7,752 nucleotides of DNA from Methanosarcina sp. (GTDB lineage Archaea > Halobacteriota > Methanosarcinia > Methanosarcinales > Methanosarcinaceae). Location: assembly GCA_024280975.1 (NCBI GenBank), contig JAMXLQ010000253.1:1-7752 (forward strand), read 5' to 3'. The notes beneath the pieces are model-generated. The model made no database searches. It worked only from the letters and a program-made list of their open reading frames with translations, and had not been told where the DNA came from. The translations under genes and the position numbers were made by a program. This document shows positions 1 through 5,804 of this stretch, in pieces. Numbering within the stretch: position 1 is the stretch's first letter; the number at the start of each line of letters is the position of its first letter.

Positions 1-307
1 TTTCAATTTTAAAAAACAATTTAAATTTGGTTCAGACTTGGTTCAGGTCAATCTGAATTAGTTCAAATTTGATCAACATAAAATGAAAATTAATCCAAAT
101 TAAAGTTTAAACTAGGCTTAAGTTAAAGTTAAAGTTTAAGTTTAAGTTAAATTCAAGTTAAAACTTAGTTCAAAATAAGCTTAAACTTGATTTGATTTAG
201 TAGCTCCTGAATATTTTTTCTTCAGTTATGAAGTATCTTTTATTTCAATCTGTGAAGCACTTTTTGAGTTAGTTTATCTCCAACTGCTGCCCTGTTTTTT
301 CCTAAGG
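1..307. repeat. AT-rich intergenic DNA with short degenerate repeats
   Basis: No gene is supported here. TTGGTTCAG occurs twice with an 11-nt period (27-35 and 38-46). From about 119 to 160 there is an imperfect hexamer series built on AAGTTA and AAGTTT. Related AGTTCAAA and AAGTTTAA words are scattered from 30 to 190. The stretch lies downstream of the minus-strand regulator, and I see no convincing terminator (no T-run on the minus strand). Confidence 0.5.
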
Positions 308-829
308 TCATTCCATCTTTTTGAGCGCAAGTTCAATCGCGCTTATGAGGCTGTTCCTTGGGATCATTGTTGTGACCGGGATGTTTAGAATCTTTTCCAC
401 AGTCGGACTTACTATGGGTGCGCAGACTAGAGCTTTTGCACCATCCCTTTCGGCGTTAACGGCTGCGATTATGGCTTCTTCCATTGAGGTTGCCGAGTAT
501 TCCCTTATTGTGACCAGCCTGCCAGCTATCTTTTTCTTTGTTTCTACGATGTTGTCAAGCACCGAACGAGCTGCAATTACAGCGATAAAATCTCCACTGT
601 CTGACTCTTTAATATCGCGGATGGTTTTCACGATCTGACGGAGAGTTTTAATGTTGGGATCCCGGTTCCCTGACAGGATCTTATAAAGGGTACTCGGGGG
701 GATATTCGCTTTTTTGGCAAAATCCACAGCAGTGAGGTTTAGATCTTCCTTAATTACAGTGGAAAGCGTTTTTTGAAAGACTTCATCGGACTCGAATGCG
801 GATTTGATAACTTTGTCTGCGACATTCAT
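308..829 (-). CDS. XRE-family HTH transcriptional regulator with possible C-terminal sensor domain
   Basis: This is a probable DNA-binding regulator of 173 aa. Residues about 33-70 form an XRE/Cro-type helix-turn-helix: TAVDFAKKANIPPSTLYKIL, then SGNRDPNIKTLRQIV. Residues 81-173 form an alpha/beta domain ending in GAKALVCAPIVSPTVEKILNIPV and a final helix. That pattern resembles the PrpR N-terminal sensory fold, but this is inference from pattern only. The frame is also open to a TTG at 838. I prefer the ATG at 829 because AGGTTGA lies just upstream as a plausible ribosome-binding site, which the TTG start would consume. The gene is divergent from the ABC importer operon across a 415-nt gap, so it could regulate that operon, itself, or neither. 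The ligand is unknown. The HTH call is firm and the sensor call is weak. Confidence 0.85.
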   Translation of the reverse strand: MNVADKVIKSAFESDEVFQKTLSTVIKEDLNLTAVDFAKKANIPPSTLYKILSGNRDPNIKTLRQIVKTIRDIKESDSGDFIAVIAARSVLDNIVETKKKIAGRLVTIREYSATSMEEAIIAAVNAERDGAKALVCAPIVSPTVEKILNIPVTTMIPRNSLISAIELALKKME

Positions 830-924
830 AAAATTCAACCTTTTAAATCCAGTAAAGATTTTTCAACACTGGAAATTAATCTACATTTCATAGGAGATTT
901 AATCCTCAATGAGAAATATATTCA

Positions 925-936
925 GATATATTAATA
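925..936 (-). promoter_or_regulatory. TATA-like box, candidate promoter of the HTH regulator
   Basis: Read on the minus strand this is TATTAATATATC, 96 nt upstream of the regulator's ATG. It is identical to the 12-mer at 994-1005 on the plus strand, so each divergent gene has the same box in the same relative orientation. A second AT-rich candidate, AATATATTT, lies closer at about 913-921. Promoter function is inferred. Confidence 0.35.
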
Positions 937-968
937 CATTTGGGACATAATCAAGACAGCTTTGAGAA

Positions 969-1005
969 GTTATATATACAAAGTGTAAAAAAATATTAAT
1001 ATATC
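969..1005 (+). promoter_or_regulatory. TATA-like boxes, candidate promoter of the ABC importer operon
   Basis: GTTATATATAC (969-979) and TATTAATATATC (994-1005) both resemble archaeal TATA boxes. A third candidate, GATATAAATT, is at 1051-1060. Any of them gives a leader of roughly 150-250 nt before the TTG at 1245. The sequence alone does not decide which one is used. Confidence 0.35.
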
Positions 1006-1155
1006 ATCCGGTATTTACTTTTTATTTTTACTGAGACTTTTATCTAGAGGGATATAAATTCTTCGCAAAGGATTTATGAAAAACTGACAAAGAGGAAGAT
1101 GGAAAGCTTATTAATTATTCCTTAGAAAATCCCAATTTCAAAAAATGTTATGTAG

Positions 1156-1248
1156 ATGATGAAAGTTATCAGTATAGATTATTATCAGCATATATTATCA
1201 GTATATGGATTATTATCAGTTGTAAAGACTATCGAGGTGAAGCTTTGA
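1156..1248 (+). CDS. Possible 30-codon leader ORF overlapping the lipoprotein start
   Basis: An open frame starts with ATGATG and encodes MMKVISIDYYQHILSVYG, LLSVVKTIEVKL, then TGA. The stop (1246-1248) overlaps the TTG start of the binding protein at 1245-1247, an arrangement compatible with translational coupling. A TAG stop lies directly before the first ATG. There is no clear ribosome-binding site upstream, and much of the ORF is made of the TTATCAG repeats. It could be chance. No function is assigned. Confidence 0.2.
   Translation: MMKVISIDYYQHILSVYGLLSVVKTIEVKL
1166..1219 (+). repeat. Four copies of TTATCAG in the ABC operon leader
   Basis: TTATCAG occurs at 1166-1172, 1182-1188, 1195-1201 and 1213-1219. 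The first two and last two copies belong to two near-identical blocks (1166-1188 and 1195-1219) that differ by a 2-nt insertion and flank a short spacer. The block sits just upstream of the ribosome-binding site. It may be an operator array, an RNA element, or a simple local duplication. Confidence 0.6.
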
Positions 1249-2261
1249 GAAAATTAGGCATAATTGTACTTGTTTTATTGCTGGTCGCATCTATTTTCGT
1301 ATCTGGTTGCGCATCTAATAAGGGTAATGAAAGTGGGGTTAATAAAACCTCTACAATTACCGAACTGAAATTTGGCTATCAACCAAGTACCCACCAGATT
1401 GCATATATGACTGCGGCTGCAAAAGGATGGTGGAAAGAAGATCTTGCACCTTATGGAATTAAGAATATCAAAGAGAACTCTTTCCCTACAGGAGATCCTG
1501 AAATGCAGGCCATGATGGCTGGAGATATAGATGTGGCATATGTTGGAGCAGCTCCTGTTCTTACAGCTATCAGTCAAGGTCTTGACGCAAAAATCGTTGC
1601 ACCTGTACAAATAAATGGCTCAAGTCTTGTACTCCGACCCGAATACAAGTATGAAAGTCCTAAAGACTTAAAGGGACTTACTATCGCTACCTACCCACCA
1701 GGATCAATTCAGGACACATTACTCAGAGAATGGCTCAAGAAAAATGGGCTTGACCCTGATAAAGATGTGTCAATTCGTGCAATGACTGCTGGAGATGCCA
1801 TAAGCGCTATCTCCGCCAAACAGGTTGCAGCTACCTTCTTGCCTCACCCATCTCCTACAGTTATCGAAAAGCAGGGTAGCGGGCGTGTCGTCGTGCAGTC
1901 TGGACAGATGGAACCAAACCATACTTGCTGTGTACTCGTAGTAAGTGGAAAACTTATCAGAGAGCATCCTGACATTGTGGAACAGATTGTAAAGACGCAT
2001 ATTAAGGCAACAGAATACAATAATGCACATATGGATGAAGCCGCTCAAATTTTCTCGAATAAGACTTCAGTTGATCTTGAAACTACAAAGGCGTCTTTAA
2101 AGGAATGGGATGGAGCCTGGATTACAGACCCAGCACTCGCTGAAAACTCAACTGTTGAATATGCGAAGACCCAGTATGATCTTGGGTACATCTCAAAACC
2201 CCTGACAAAAGAGGATATATTTGATACAAGCTTCTACGATAAAGCTGTCAGTGGAAAGTAA
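1245..2261 (+). CDS. ABC importer substrate-binding lipoprotein, nitrate/sulfonate/taurine (SsuA/TauA-like) class
   Basis: This 338-aa solute receptor captures the substrate outside the membrane for the permease and ATPase encoded downstream. The N-terminus is a lipoprotein signal peptide: MRK, a hydrophobic core at residues 4-19, and lipobox VSGC with Cys22 as the lipidated residue. The mature part begins near LKFGYQPSTHQIAYMTAAAKG (residues 41-61), the usual opening of the NMT1/SsuA/TauA fold. It continues with GDIDVAYVGAAPVLTAISQG (93-112), DLKGLTIATYPPGS (141-154) and SGKLIREHPDIVEQIV (234-249), all typical family segments. The start is TTG at 1245, fixed by GAGGTGA at 1234-1240 and by the signal peptide. 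The substrate cannot be read from sequence: sulfonates, taurine, nitrate or bicarbonate-like anions, or an organic precursor are all possible. Confidence 0.93.
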   Translation: MRKLGIIVLVLLLVASIFVSGCASNKGNESGVNKTSTITELKFGYQPSTHQIAYMTAAAKGWWKEDLAPYGIKNIKENSFPTGDPEMQAMMAGDIDVAYVGAAPVLTAISQGLDAKIVAPVQINGSSLVLRPEYKYESPKDLKGLTIATYPPGSIQDTLLREWLKKNGLDPDKDVSIRAMTAGDAISAISAKQVAATFLPHPSPTVIEKQGSGRVVVQSGQMEPNHTCCVLVVSGKLIREHPDIVEQIVKTHIKATEYNNAHMDEAAQIFSNKTSVDLETTKASLKEWDGAWITDPALAENSTVEYAKTQYDLGYISKPLTKEDIFDTSFYDKAVSGK

Positions 2262-2289
2262 GAAAGAATAAATAGAATAGAATTTAAGC

Positions 2290-2340
2290 AAGGTGTTCAG
2301 CTGCCTCTATTTTTAGATTGCAACTTGAACCCTTATTTTT
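2290..2340 (+). terminator. Possible intra-operon attenuator (hairpin plus T-run)
   Basis: AAGGTGTTCAG (2290-2300) can pair with TTGAACCCTT (2325-2334), leaving T2294 bulged and a 24-nt loop. One A and a T5 run (2336-2340) follow directly. It lies in the 137-nt gap between the binding protein and the permease, the only sizeable gap in the operon. It could terminate part of transcription, so that the binding protein is made in excess. Function is inferred. Confidence 0.4.
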
Positions 2341-2398
2341 CTGAAAAAATGAAGTCTGCCGGAAAGATAAAAAAGTAAGAATTCTTTTAATAAGAGAC

Positions 2399-3187
2399 AT
2401 GAGAATGAATTTCATAAAAACAATAGAAGAAAATGGTATTGAAGCATTATCTCTCGTAGTAGCAGTAACGATATGGCAAATTGTAGCAGATAGAGTTGTA
2501 CATAACAAGTTTCTTCTACCAAGTTTTTATGATGTAATAAGTTCTTTCTTCACCATAGTGAAAAGTGGACTACTTTTTACGGATATATTGACAAGTTTAC
2601 TTCACTTTTTAATCGGCATTATTGCTGCGTTTGTAATTGGAATTCCTCTTGGAATATCTATGGGATGGTTCAAAAAAGCAAACAGGGCAATTGACCCTAT
2701 AATCGAAATATTGCGTCCAATTCCCCCTCTTGCCTGGATCCCATTTGCAATCGTATGGTTTGGGCTTACGCATCAGGCTGCAGGTTTTGTCATATTTGTA
2801 GGAATGATCTTTCCTATTATTATCAATACCTATACCGGTTTTAAAAATGTACCGAAAGTCTACGTTGAAGCAGCAAAGGTTCTTGGCTGTACCCGAAATA
2901 TGGATCTTATACGTTTTATTGCCATCCCCTCAGCTATGCCTTCAATTGTTTCAGGAATAAGAATCGCCATGGGTGTAGGCTGGATGTGCCTTGTTGCTGC
3001 AGAGATGTTTGGAGTTAGCGACAGGGGACTTGGATACCAGATCTGGCATAATTACTATCTGCATAGGATGGATTTCGTACTCGTTTATATGCTCCTGCTC
3101 GGATTCGTGGGCTTATTAATTGATCGTTTCTTCAGGTACTATGTAGACGCAAAACTACTGAGATGGACATCAGGAACTGTGGTATAA
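2399..3187 (+). CDS. ABC importer permease, SsuC/TauC-like
   Basis: This 262-aa inner membrane subunit belongs to the binding-protein-dependent transport family (BPD_transp_1). Hydrophobic segments lie at about residues 15-32, 65-89, 111-145 and 181-203, with a final one at about 225-242. The ATPase-docking EAA loop is clear at 157-177: EAAKVLGCTRNMDLIRFIAIP. The segment DPIIEILRPIPPLAWIPFAIVWFG (99-122) is characteristic of the nitrate/sulfonate/taurine subfamily. The ATG at 2399 has only a weak upstream ribosome-binding site, and a second in-frame ATG at 2405 is a possible alternative. The gene ends one base before the ATPase start, which indicates co-transcription and probably coupled translation. 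Confidence 0.94.
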   Translation: MRMNFIKTIEENGIEALSLVVAVTIWQIVADRVVHNKFLLPSFYDVISSFFTIVKSGLLFTDILTSLLHFLIGIIAAFVIGIPLGISMGWFKKANRAIDPIIEILRPIPPLAWIPFAIVWFGLTHQAAGFVIFVGMIFPIIINTYTGFKNVPKVYVEAAKVLGCTRNMDLIRFIAIPSAMPSIVSGIRIAMGVGWMCLVAAEMFGVSDRGLGYQIWHNYYLHRMDFVLVYMLLLGFVGLLIDRFFRYYVDAKLLRWTSGTVV

Positions 3188-3188
3188 G

Positions 3189-3953
3189 ATGGGTAGAGTT
3201 AGCGTAAGAAATATTTCACGTACTTTTACTAAAAAAGAAGACAAAGCCGGTACAGAAGCACTAAGCAGTGTAAGTTTTGATGTTGAAGATGGAGAGTTTA
3301 TCTGCCTTCTTGGGCCATCTGGCTGCGGGAAAACAACGCTGCTCCGTATCATTGCAGGACTTGAAACCCAGACCTCAGGAGAGATTACACTCAACGGAGC
3401 TCCTATAACTGGCCCTGACCCTAAAAGGGGAATGGTCTTCCAGCAATATTCCCTACTTCCCTGGAGAACAGTTATCGATAACGTTACTTTTGGACTTGAA
3501 ATGCAAGGAATTAATAAGGCTGAGGCTCGGAAGCATGTAGAGAAGTACATAGATCTTGTGGGTTTAGAGCAATTCAAAGATAGCTATCCATATGAGCTGT
3601 CAGGAGGCATGCAACAGCGAGCTGCCATTGCAAGAGCTCTAGCCAATGAACCCGAAGTCCTCCTTATGGACGAGCCCTTTGGTGCCCTGGATGCCCAGAC
3701 TCGAAATATTCTCCAGGATGAACTCCTGAAGATATGGGAACAAAAACATGTGACCTTTATTTTCGTGACTCACAGTGTGGATGAGGCGGTTGTTCTCTCG
3801 GACAGGATAGTTGTCATGACTGCAAGACCGGGAAAAATAAAAGAGATTGTAAAAGTGGATCTGCCCCGCCCACGATCAAGGACAAGTCCTGAAGTTAACC
3901 ATTTAAGGGATCGTGTCTTGAGACTTCTGGAAGAAGAGAGGTTTCACAGGTAA
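3189..3953 (+). CDS. ABC importer ATP-binding protein, SsuB/TauB-like
   Basis: This 254-aa cytoplasmic ATPase powers the importer. All motifs are intact: Walker A GPSGCGKTT (residues 42-50), Q-loop VFQQYSLLPW (83-92), ABC signature LSGGMQQR (137-144), Walker B LLMDEP (158-163) with catalytic Glu162, D-loop GALD (165-168) and switch His195 in FVTHS. The LLPW after the Q-loop and the tail IKEIVKVDLPRPRSR are typical of the nitrate/sulfonate/taurine ATPase family. Length is normal for the family. The ATG at 3189 follows the permease TAA by one base. This is the last gene of the operon, and the next gene is convergent. Confidence 0.96.
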   Translation: MGRVSVRNISRTFTKKEDKAGTEALSSVSFDVEDGEFICLLGPSGCGKTTLLRIIAGLETQTSGEITLNGAPITGPDPKRGMVFQQYSLLPWRTVIDNVTFGLEMQGINKAEARKHVEKYIDLVGLEQFKDSYPYELSGGMQQRAAIARALANEPEVLLMDEPFGALDAQTRNILQDELLKIWEQKHVTFIFVTHSVDEAVVLSDRIVVMTARPGKIKEIVKVDLPRPRSRTSPEVNHLRDRVLRLLEEERFHR

Positions 3954-4011
3954 ATTTTACGGTTTTGACAAAGGAAATAAAGCTACATACGAAGATGAAA
4001 AGAGAATGGTA

Positions 4012-4038
4012 GAAGGGAAAAAAGAGAAAGAAAAAAGT
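4012..4038 (-). terminator. Polypyrimidine terminator candidate for the bactofilin-like gene
   Basis: On the minus strand, just past the stop of the gene at 4063, the sequence is almost pure pyrimidine with two T6 runs (4031-4036 and 4018-4023). T-rich tracts without a hairpin are the usual archaeal termination signal. On the plus strand the gap has only short T-runs (about 3955-3965), so termination of the ABC operon is not obvious. Confidence 0.45.
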
Positions 4039-4062
4039 TAAATACTTGCTGGGAACTTCCGA

Positions 4063-4491
4063 TTAGTCTTCGGCTCGAATGACCACTTTCGTTAACGGCT
4101 CTACTTTCCGGACAACAACTTTTCCAACAAGTTCAAGTGTACCGTCTGCTTTTACAGAGTCAAGAGTACACCCAGGCCTGACACGGATATCTCCCTGACA
4201 AATTGCAGCATTTATTTTAGCTTTATCAAGAAGGACAAGCTCAGAAACTGTTTCAATATTGCCCAGAACTTTTGCCTCTGAACAGACAAGAGCACTTCTG
4301 GCTTTTACATTACCCTTAACAATCGAACCTTTTCCAAGCTCAAGCCTGCCAGTGACTGTGAGATTCTTCCAAAATTTCACTTCCTGCCCGACAATTACAT
4401 TGCCGTCCAAAGTGAGATCCTCCTCAAGAAAAGCTCGTTTTTCAATCACGTAAGTGTTGGACCTAGGGTGGTACTTGATAAAACGAATCAT
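4063..4491 (-). CDS. Bactofilin-like polymer-forming protein
   Basis: This 142-aa protein has no catalytic motif and no membrane segment. Most of it (residues about 20-135) consists of short beta-strand repeats of the type LTLDGNVIVGQEV, LTVTGRLELGKGSIVKGNVKA, AKVLGNIETVSELVLLDKAKI, GDIRVRPGCTLDSVKADGTL. This is the pattern of the right-handed beta-helix of bactofilins (polymer-forming cytoskeletal family). Such proteins self-assemble into filaments or scaffolds in bacteria, and the role in archaea is unknown. The start is ATG at 4491, preceded by GGAGTGAT with good spacing. It is convergent with the ABC operon and is probably a single-gene unit. A hexapeptide-repeat (left-handed helix) protein is the main alternative, but the repeats lack its clear six-residue period. 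Confidence 0.75.
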   Translation of the reverse strand: MIRFIKYHPRSNTYVIEKRAFLEEDLTLDGNVIVGQEVKFWKNLTVTGRLELGKGSIVKGNVKARSALVCSEAKVLGNIETVSELVLLDKAKINAAICQGDIRVRPGCTLDSVKADGTLELVGKVVVRKVEPLTKVVIRAED

Positions 4492-4603
4492 TAGAAATCA
4501 CTCCGGGCTACTTTCCCCGGCTATGGGTATAAAGTAAACATTTTTTTCTGCAAAGCATTTTCAAAAATTTTGTCAATTGGGTTCCCAAGATATGATTGAA
4601 TAT

Positions 4604-4617
4604 CTGTTATATAACAG
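4604..4617. promoter_or_regulatory. Perfect 14-nt palindrome CTGTTATATAACAG
   Basis: The sequence is its own reverse complement and has a TATA core. It lies 113 nt upstream of the bactofilin-like start. It could be an operator or a TATA-overlapping site. Nothing else supports a function. Confidence 0.3.
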
Positions 4618-4680
4618 CATCGAATGTTCATTATCAGATGCCACAAATAACTAATTAAGCATAACAACATACGGGAAATA

Positions 4681-4690
4681 GATATATAAT
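4681..4690 (-). promoter_or_regulatory. TATA-like box, candidate promoter of bactofilin-like gene
   Basis: On the minus strand this reads ATTATATATC, a good archaeal TATA match. It would place transcription start near 4655 and leave a leader of about 165 nt containing the 14-nt palindrome. A nearer alternative (ACTTTATACC, about 4526-4535) would leave almost no leader. Confidence 0.3.
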
Positions 4691-4818
4691 CTGATGAAAA
4701 TAAGCAGAATATATCTAATCAAAATAAGTTGAAATGAAAGAAATAAGACAAGAATAAAGAACAGGTCAAAGAAATTCTGGCAAATATCGGAAATTAATTA
4801 AGGTATGTGAATGGAAAA

Positions 4819-4867
4819 GAGACTGAAGAATTATATATAAATATGATTTTTCAGTCTCGCTTTTTTT
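4819..4867. terminator. Hairpin with T-run downstream of the TRAM array
   Basis: GAGACTGAA (4819-4827) pairs perfectly with TTCAGTCTC (4850-4858), and the stem extends by three more pairs including one G-U. On the plus strand GC and then T7 (4861-4867) follow. On the minus strand the stem is followed by TTTT. The last TRAM gene ends 17 nt away at 4884, so it most likely ends the minus-strand TRAM transcript and could act in both directions. The loop is very AT-rich and contains TTATATATAA. Confidence 0.55.
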
Positions 4868-4883
4868 GTTCGGAATATCCTGC

Positions 4884-5099
4884 TTATTCAACGAGGCTAG
4901 CAAAACCGTATTTAGGAAGAACCCTTTCGATTTTTATCCGGACCTTATCGCCAACTTTAGTGCCCGGAACAAAGACAACAAAACCTTCAATACGAGCAAT
5001 ACCGTCTCCCTGGCGAGCGATATCCTGGATTGTCACATCGTAAACTTCGCCTTCTTTAACAGGAACAGAGCTACCTTCATCTCCGAATATGAGAATCAT
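4884..5099 (-). CDS. Stand-alone TRAM-domain protein, copy 1 (last in array; altered start)
   Basis: This small protein is almost entirely one TRAM domain, an RNA-binding beta-barrel. From ATG 5099 it has 71 aa: MILIFGDEGSSVPVKEG, then YDVTIQDIARQGDGIARIEG (the core), then VGDKVRIKIERVLPKYGFASLVE. It is the most diverged of the four copies, with 12 differences from copy 2 over 68 aligned positions, mostly conservative. In the siblings translation starts at ATG-TTC preceded by AAAGGAATGG. Here the matching codon is ATA and the purine block is reduced to AAGAATG. The start is therefore probably the new in-frame ATG at 5099, or possibly ATG 5147 with no ribosome-binding site. The domain is intact, so it may still be made at low level. 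Stand-alone archaeal TRAM proteins (Ctr1-3 of Methanococcoides burtonii, TRAM0076 of Methanolobus) are described as cold-related RNA chaperones. Confidence 0.8.
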   Translation of the reverse strand: MILIFGDEGSSVPVKEGEVYDVTIQDIARQGDGIARIEGFVVFVPGTKVGDKVRIKIERVLPKYGFASLVE

Positions 5100-5277
5100 T
5101 CTTAATAACTTGACTGAAGTTGATATGGAGCTGATCCCAAAACTCAAAATCTACTTCTTTGAAGTTCATTTTTGAAATAGTCAATTGAGCTTCTGACCAA
5201 GAAAGTAATCCTATAACTCTTATAATTTTTGGGAATGATAATTGGTTTTGGGACAGGCTCATGATTTATTTCTGCAT
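5100..5277 (-). other. Enlarged spacer between TRAM copies 1 and 2
   Basis: The other two spacers are 56-57 nt and similar to each other, while this one is 178 nt. Its ends resemble the normal spacer (ATTTATTTCTGCAT next to copy 2; CATTCTTAAT next to copy 1). About 120-135 nt in the middle have no counterpart in the array. A 61-codon frame (5077-5262, minus) spans it but has no ribosome-binding site and runs into copy 1, so I do not call it a gene. Confidence 0.5.
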
Positions 5278-5484
5278 TTACTCGACAACGCTTGCAAATG
5301 CAAACTTAGGAAGTACTCTTTCGACTTTAATCCGGACCTCATCGCCAACTTTGGTGCCTGGAACAAAGATAACAAAACCTTCAATACGAGCAATGCCGTC
5401 TCCCTGACGAGCAATGTCCTGAATTGTTACATCGTAAACTTCGCCCTCTTCGACAGGGACTGAGCGACTTTCTTCTCTGAACAT
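5278..5484 (-). CDS. Stand-alone TRAM-domain protein, copy 2
   Basis: This 68-aa protein begins MFREESRSVPVEEG and has the TRAM core YDVTIQDIARQGDGIARIEG (residues 17-36), FVIFVPGTKVGDEVRIKVER (37-56), and ends LPKFAFASVVE. The probable role is RNA binding, as an RNA chaperone or translation helper. The ATG at 5484 is chosen because AAAGGAATGG lies upstream and because copies 2, 3 and 4 then all have exactly 68 residues; the frame stays open further upstream without a good start. It differs from copy 3 by only 8 of 207 bases and one residue (Ile39 here, Val39 there), so the duplication is recent or kept uniform by gene conversion. It is probably co-transcribed with the other copies, as no TATA box is visible in the spacers. 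Confidence 0.92.
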   Translation of the reverse strand: MFREESRSVPVEEGEVYDVTIQDIARQGDGIARIEGFVIFVPGTKVGDEVRIKVERVLPKFAFASVVE

Positions 5485-5540
5485 GAAAAACCATTCCTTT
5501 AATTTACTCAAATTTAACTTAATTACTTTATTTCCTGCAT

Positions 5541-5747
5541 TTACTCGACAACGCTTGCAAATGCAAACTTGGGAAGTACTCTTTCGACTTTAATCCGGAC
5601 CTCATCACCAACTTTGGTGCCCGGTACAAAGACAACAAAACCTTCAATGCGAGCGATGCCGTCTCCCTGACGAGCAATATCCTGAATTGTTACATCGTAA
5701 ACTTCGCCCTCTTCGACAGGGACTGAGCGACTTTCTTCTCTGAACAT
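5541..5747 (-). CDS. Stand-alone TRAM-domain protein, copy 3
   Basis: This 68-aa TRAM protein is nearly identical to copy 2: the same N-terminus MFREESRSVPVEEG and the same core, with Val39 in place of Ile39. Seven of the eight base differences from copy 2 are synonymous, which points to selection on the protein. The same ribosome-binding block AAAGGAATGG precedes ATG 5747. The 57-nt spacer to copy 4 resembles the spacer between copies 2 and 3, so the duplicated unit (about 263 nt) includes gene plus spacer. The role is presumed to be RNA binding, as for the family. Confidence 0.92.
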   Translation of the reverse strand: MFREESRSVPVEEGEVYDVTIQDIARQGDGIARIEGFVVFVPGTKVGDEVRIKVERVLPKFAFASVVE

Positions 5748-5804
5748 GAAAAACCATTCCTTTAATCTACCTGAATTTAATTTAGTTACTTTATTTCCCT
5801 GCAT

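Larger units (their letters stand above)
4492..4883. other. Intergenic region between bactofilin-like gene and TRAM array
   Basis: No gene is supported over 392 nt. It holds a perfect 14-nt palindrome (4604-4617), a TATA-like box read on the minus strand (4681-4690) that could serve the gene at 4491, and a hairpin with a T-run at 4819-4867. The rest is AT-rich and unremarkable. Confidence 0.5.

Noticed and set aside
321..638. 105-codon plus-strand frame in the regulator region
   Set aside because: It is a shadow of the HTH regulator on the other strand, with no ribosome-binding site.
4807..5105. Plus-strand frames opposite TRAM copy 1
   Set aside because: They are shadows of the minus-strand TRAM gene; similar plus frames appear opposite the other copies because the genes are repeats.
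5077..5262. 61-codon minus-strand frame between TRAM copies 1 and 2
   Set aside because: It has no ribosome-binding site, overlaps the start of an intact TRAM gene and shows no recognisable motif. Treated as spacer DNA.
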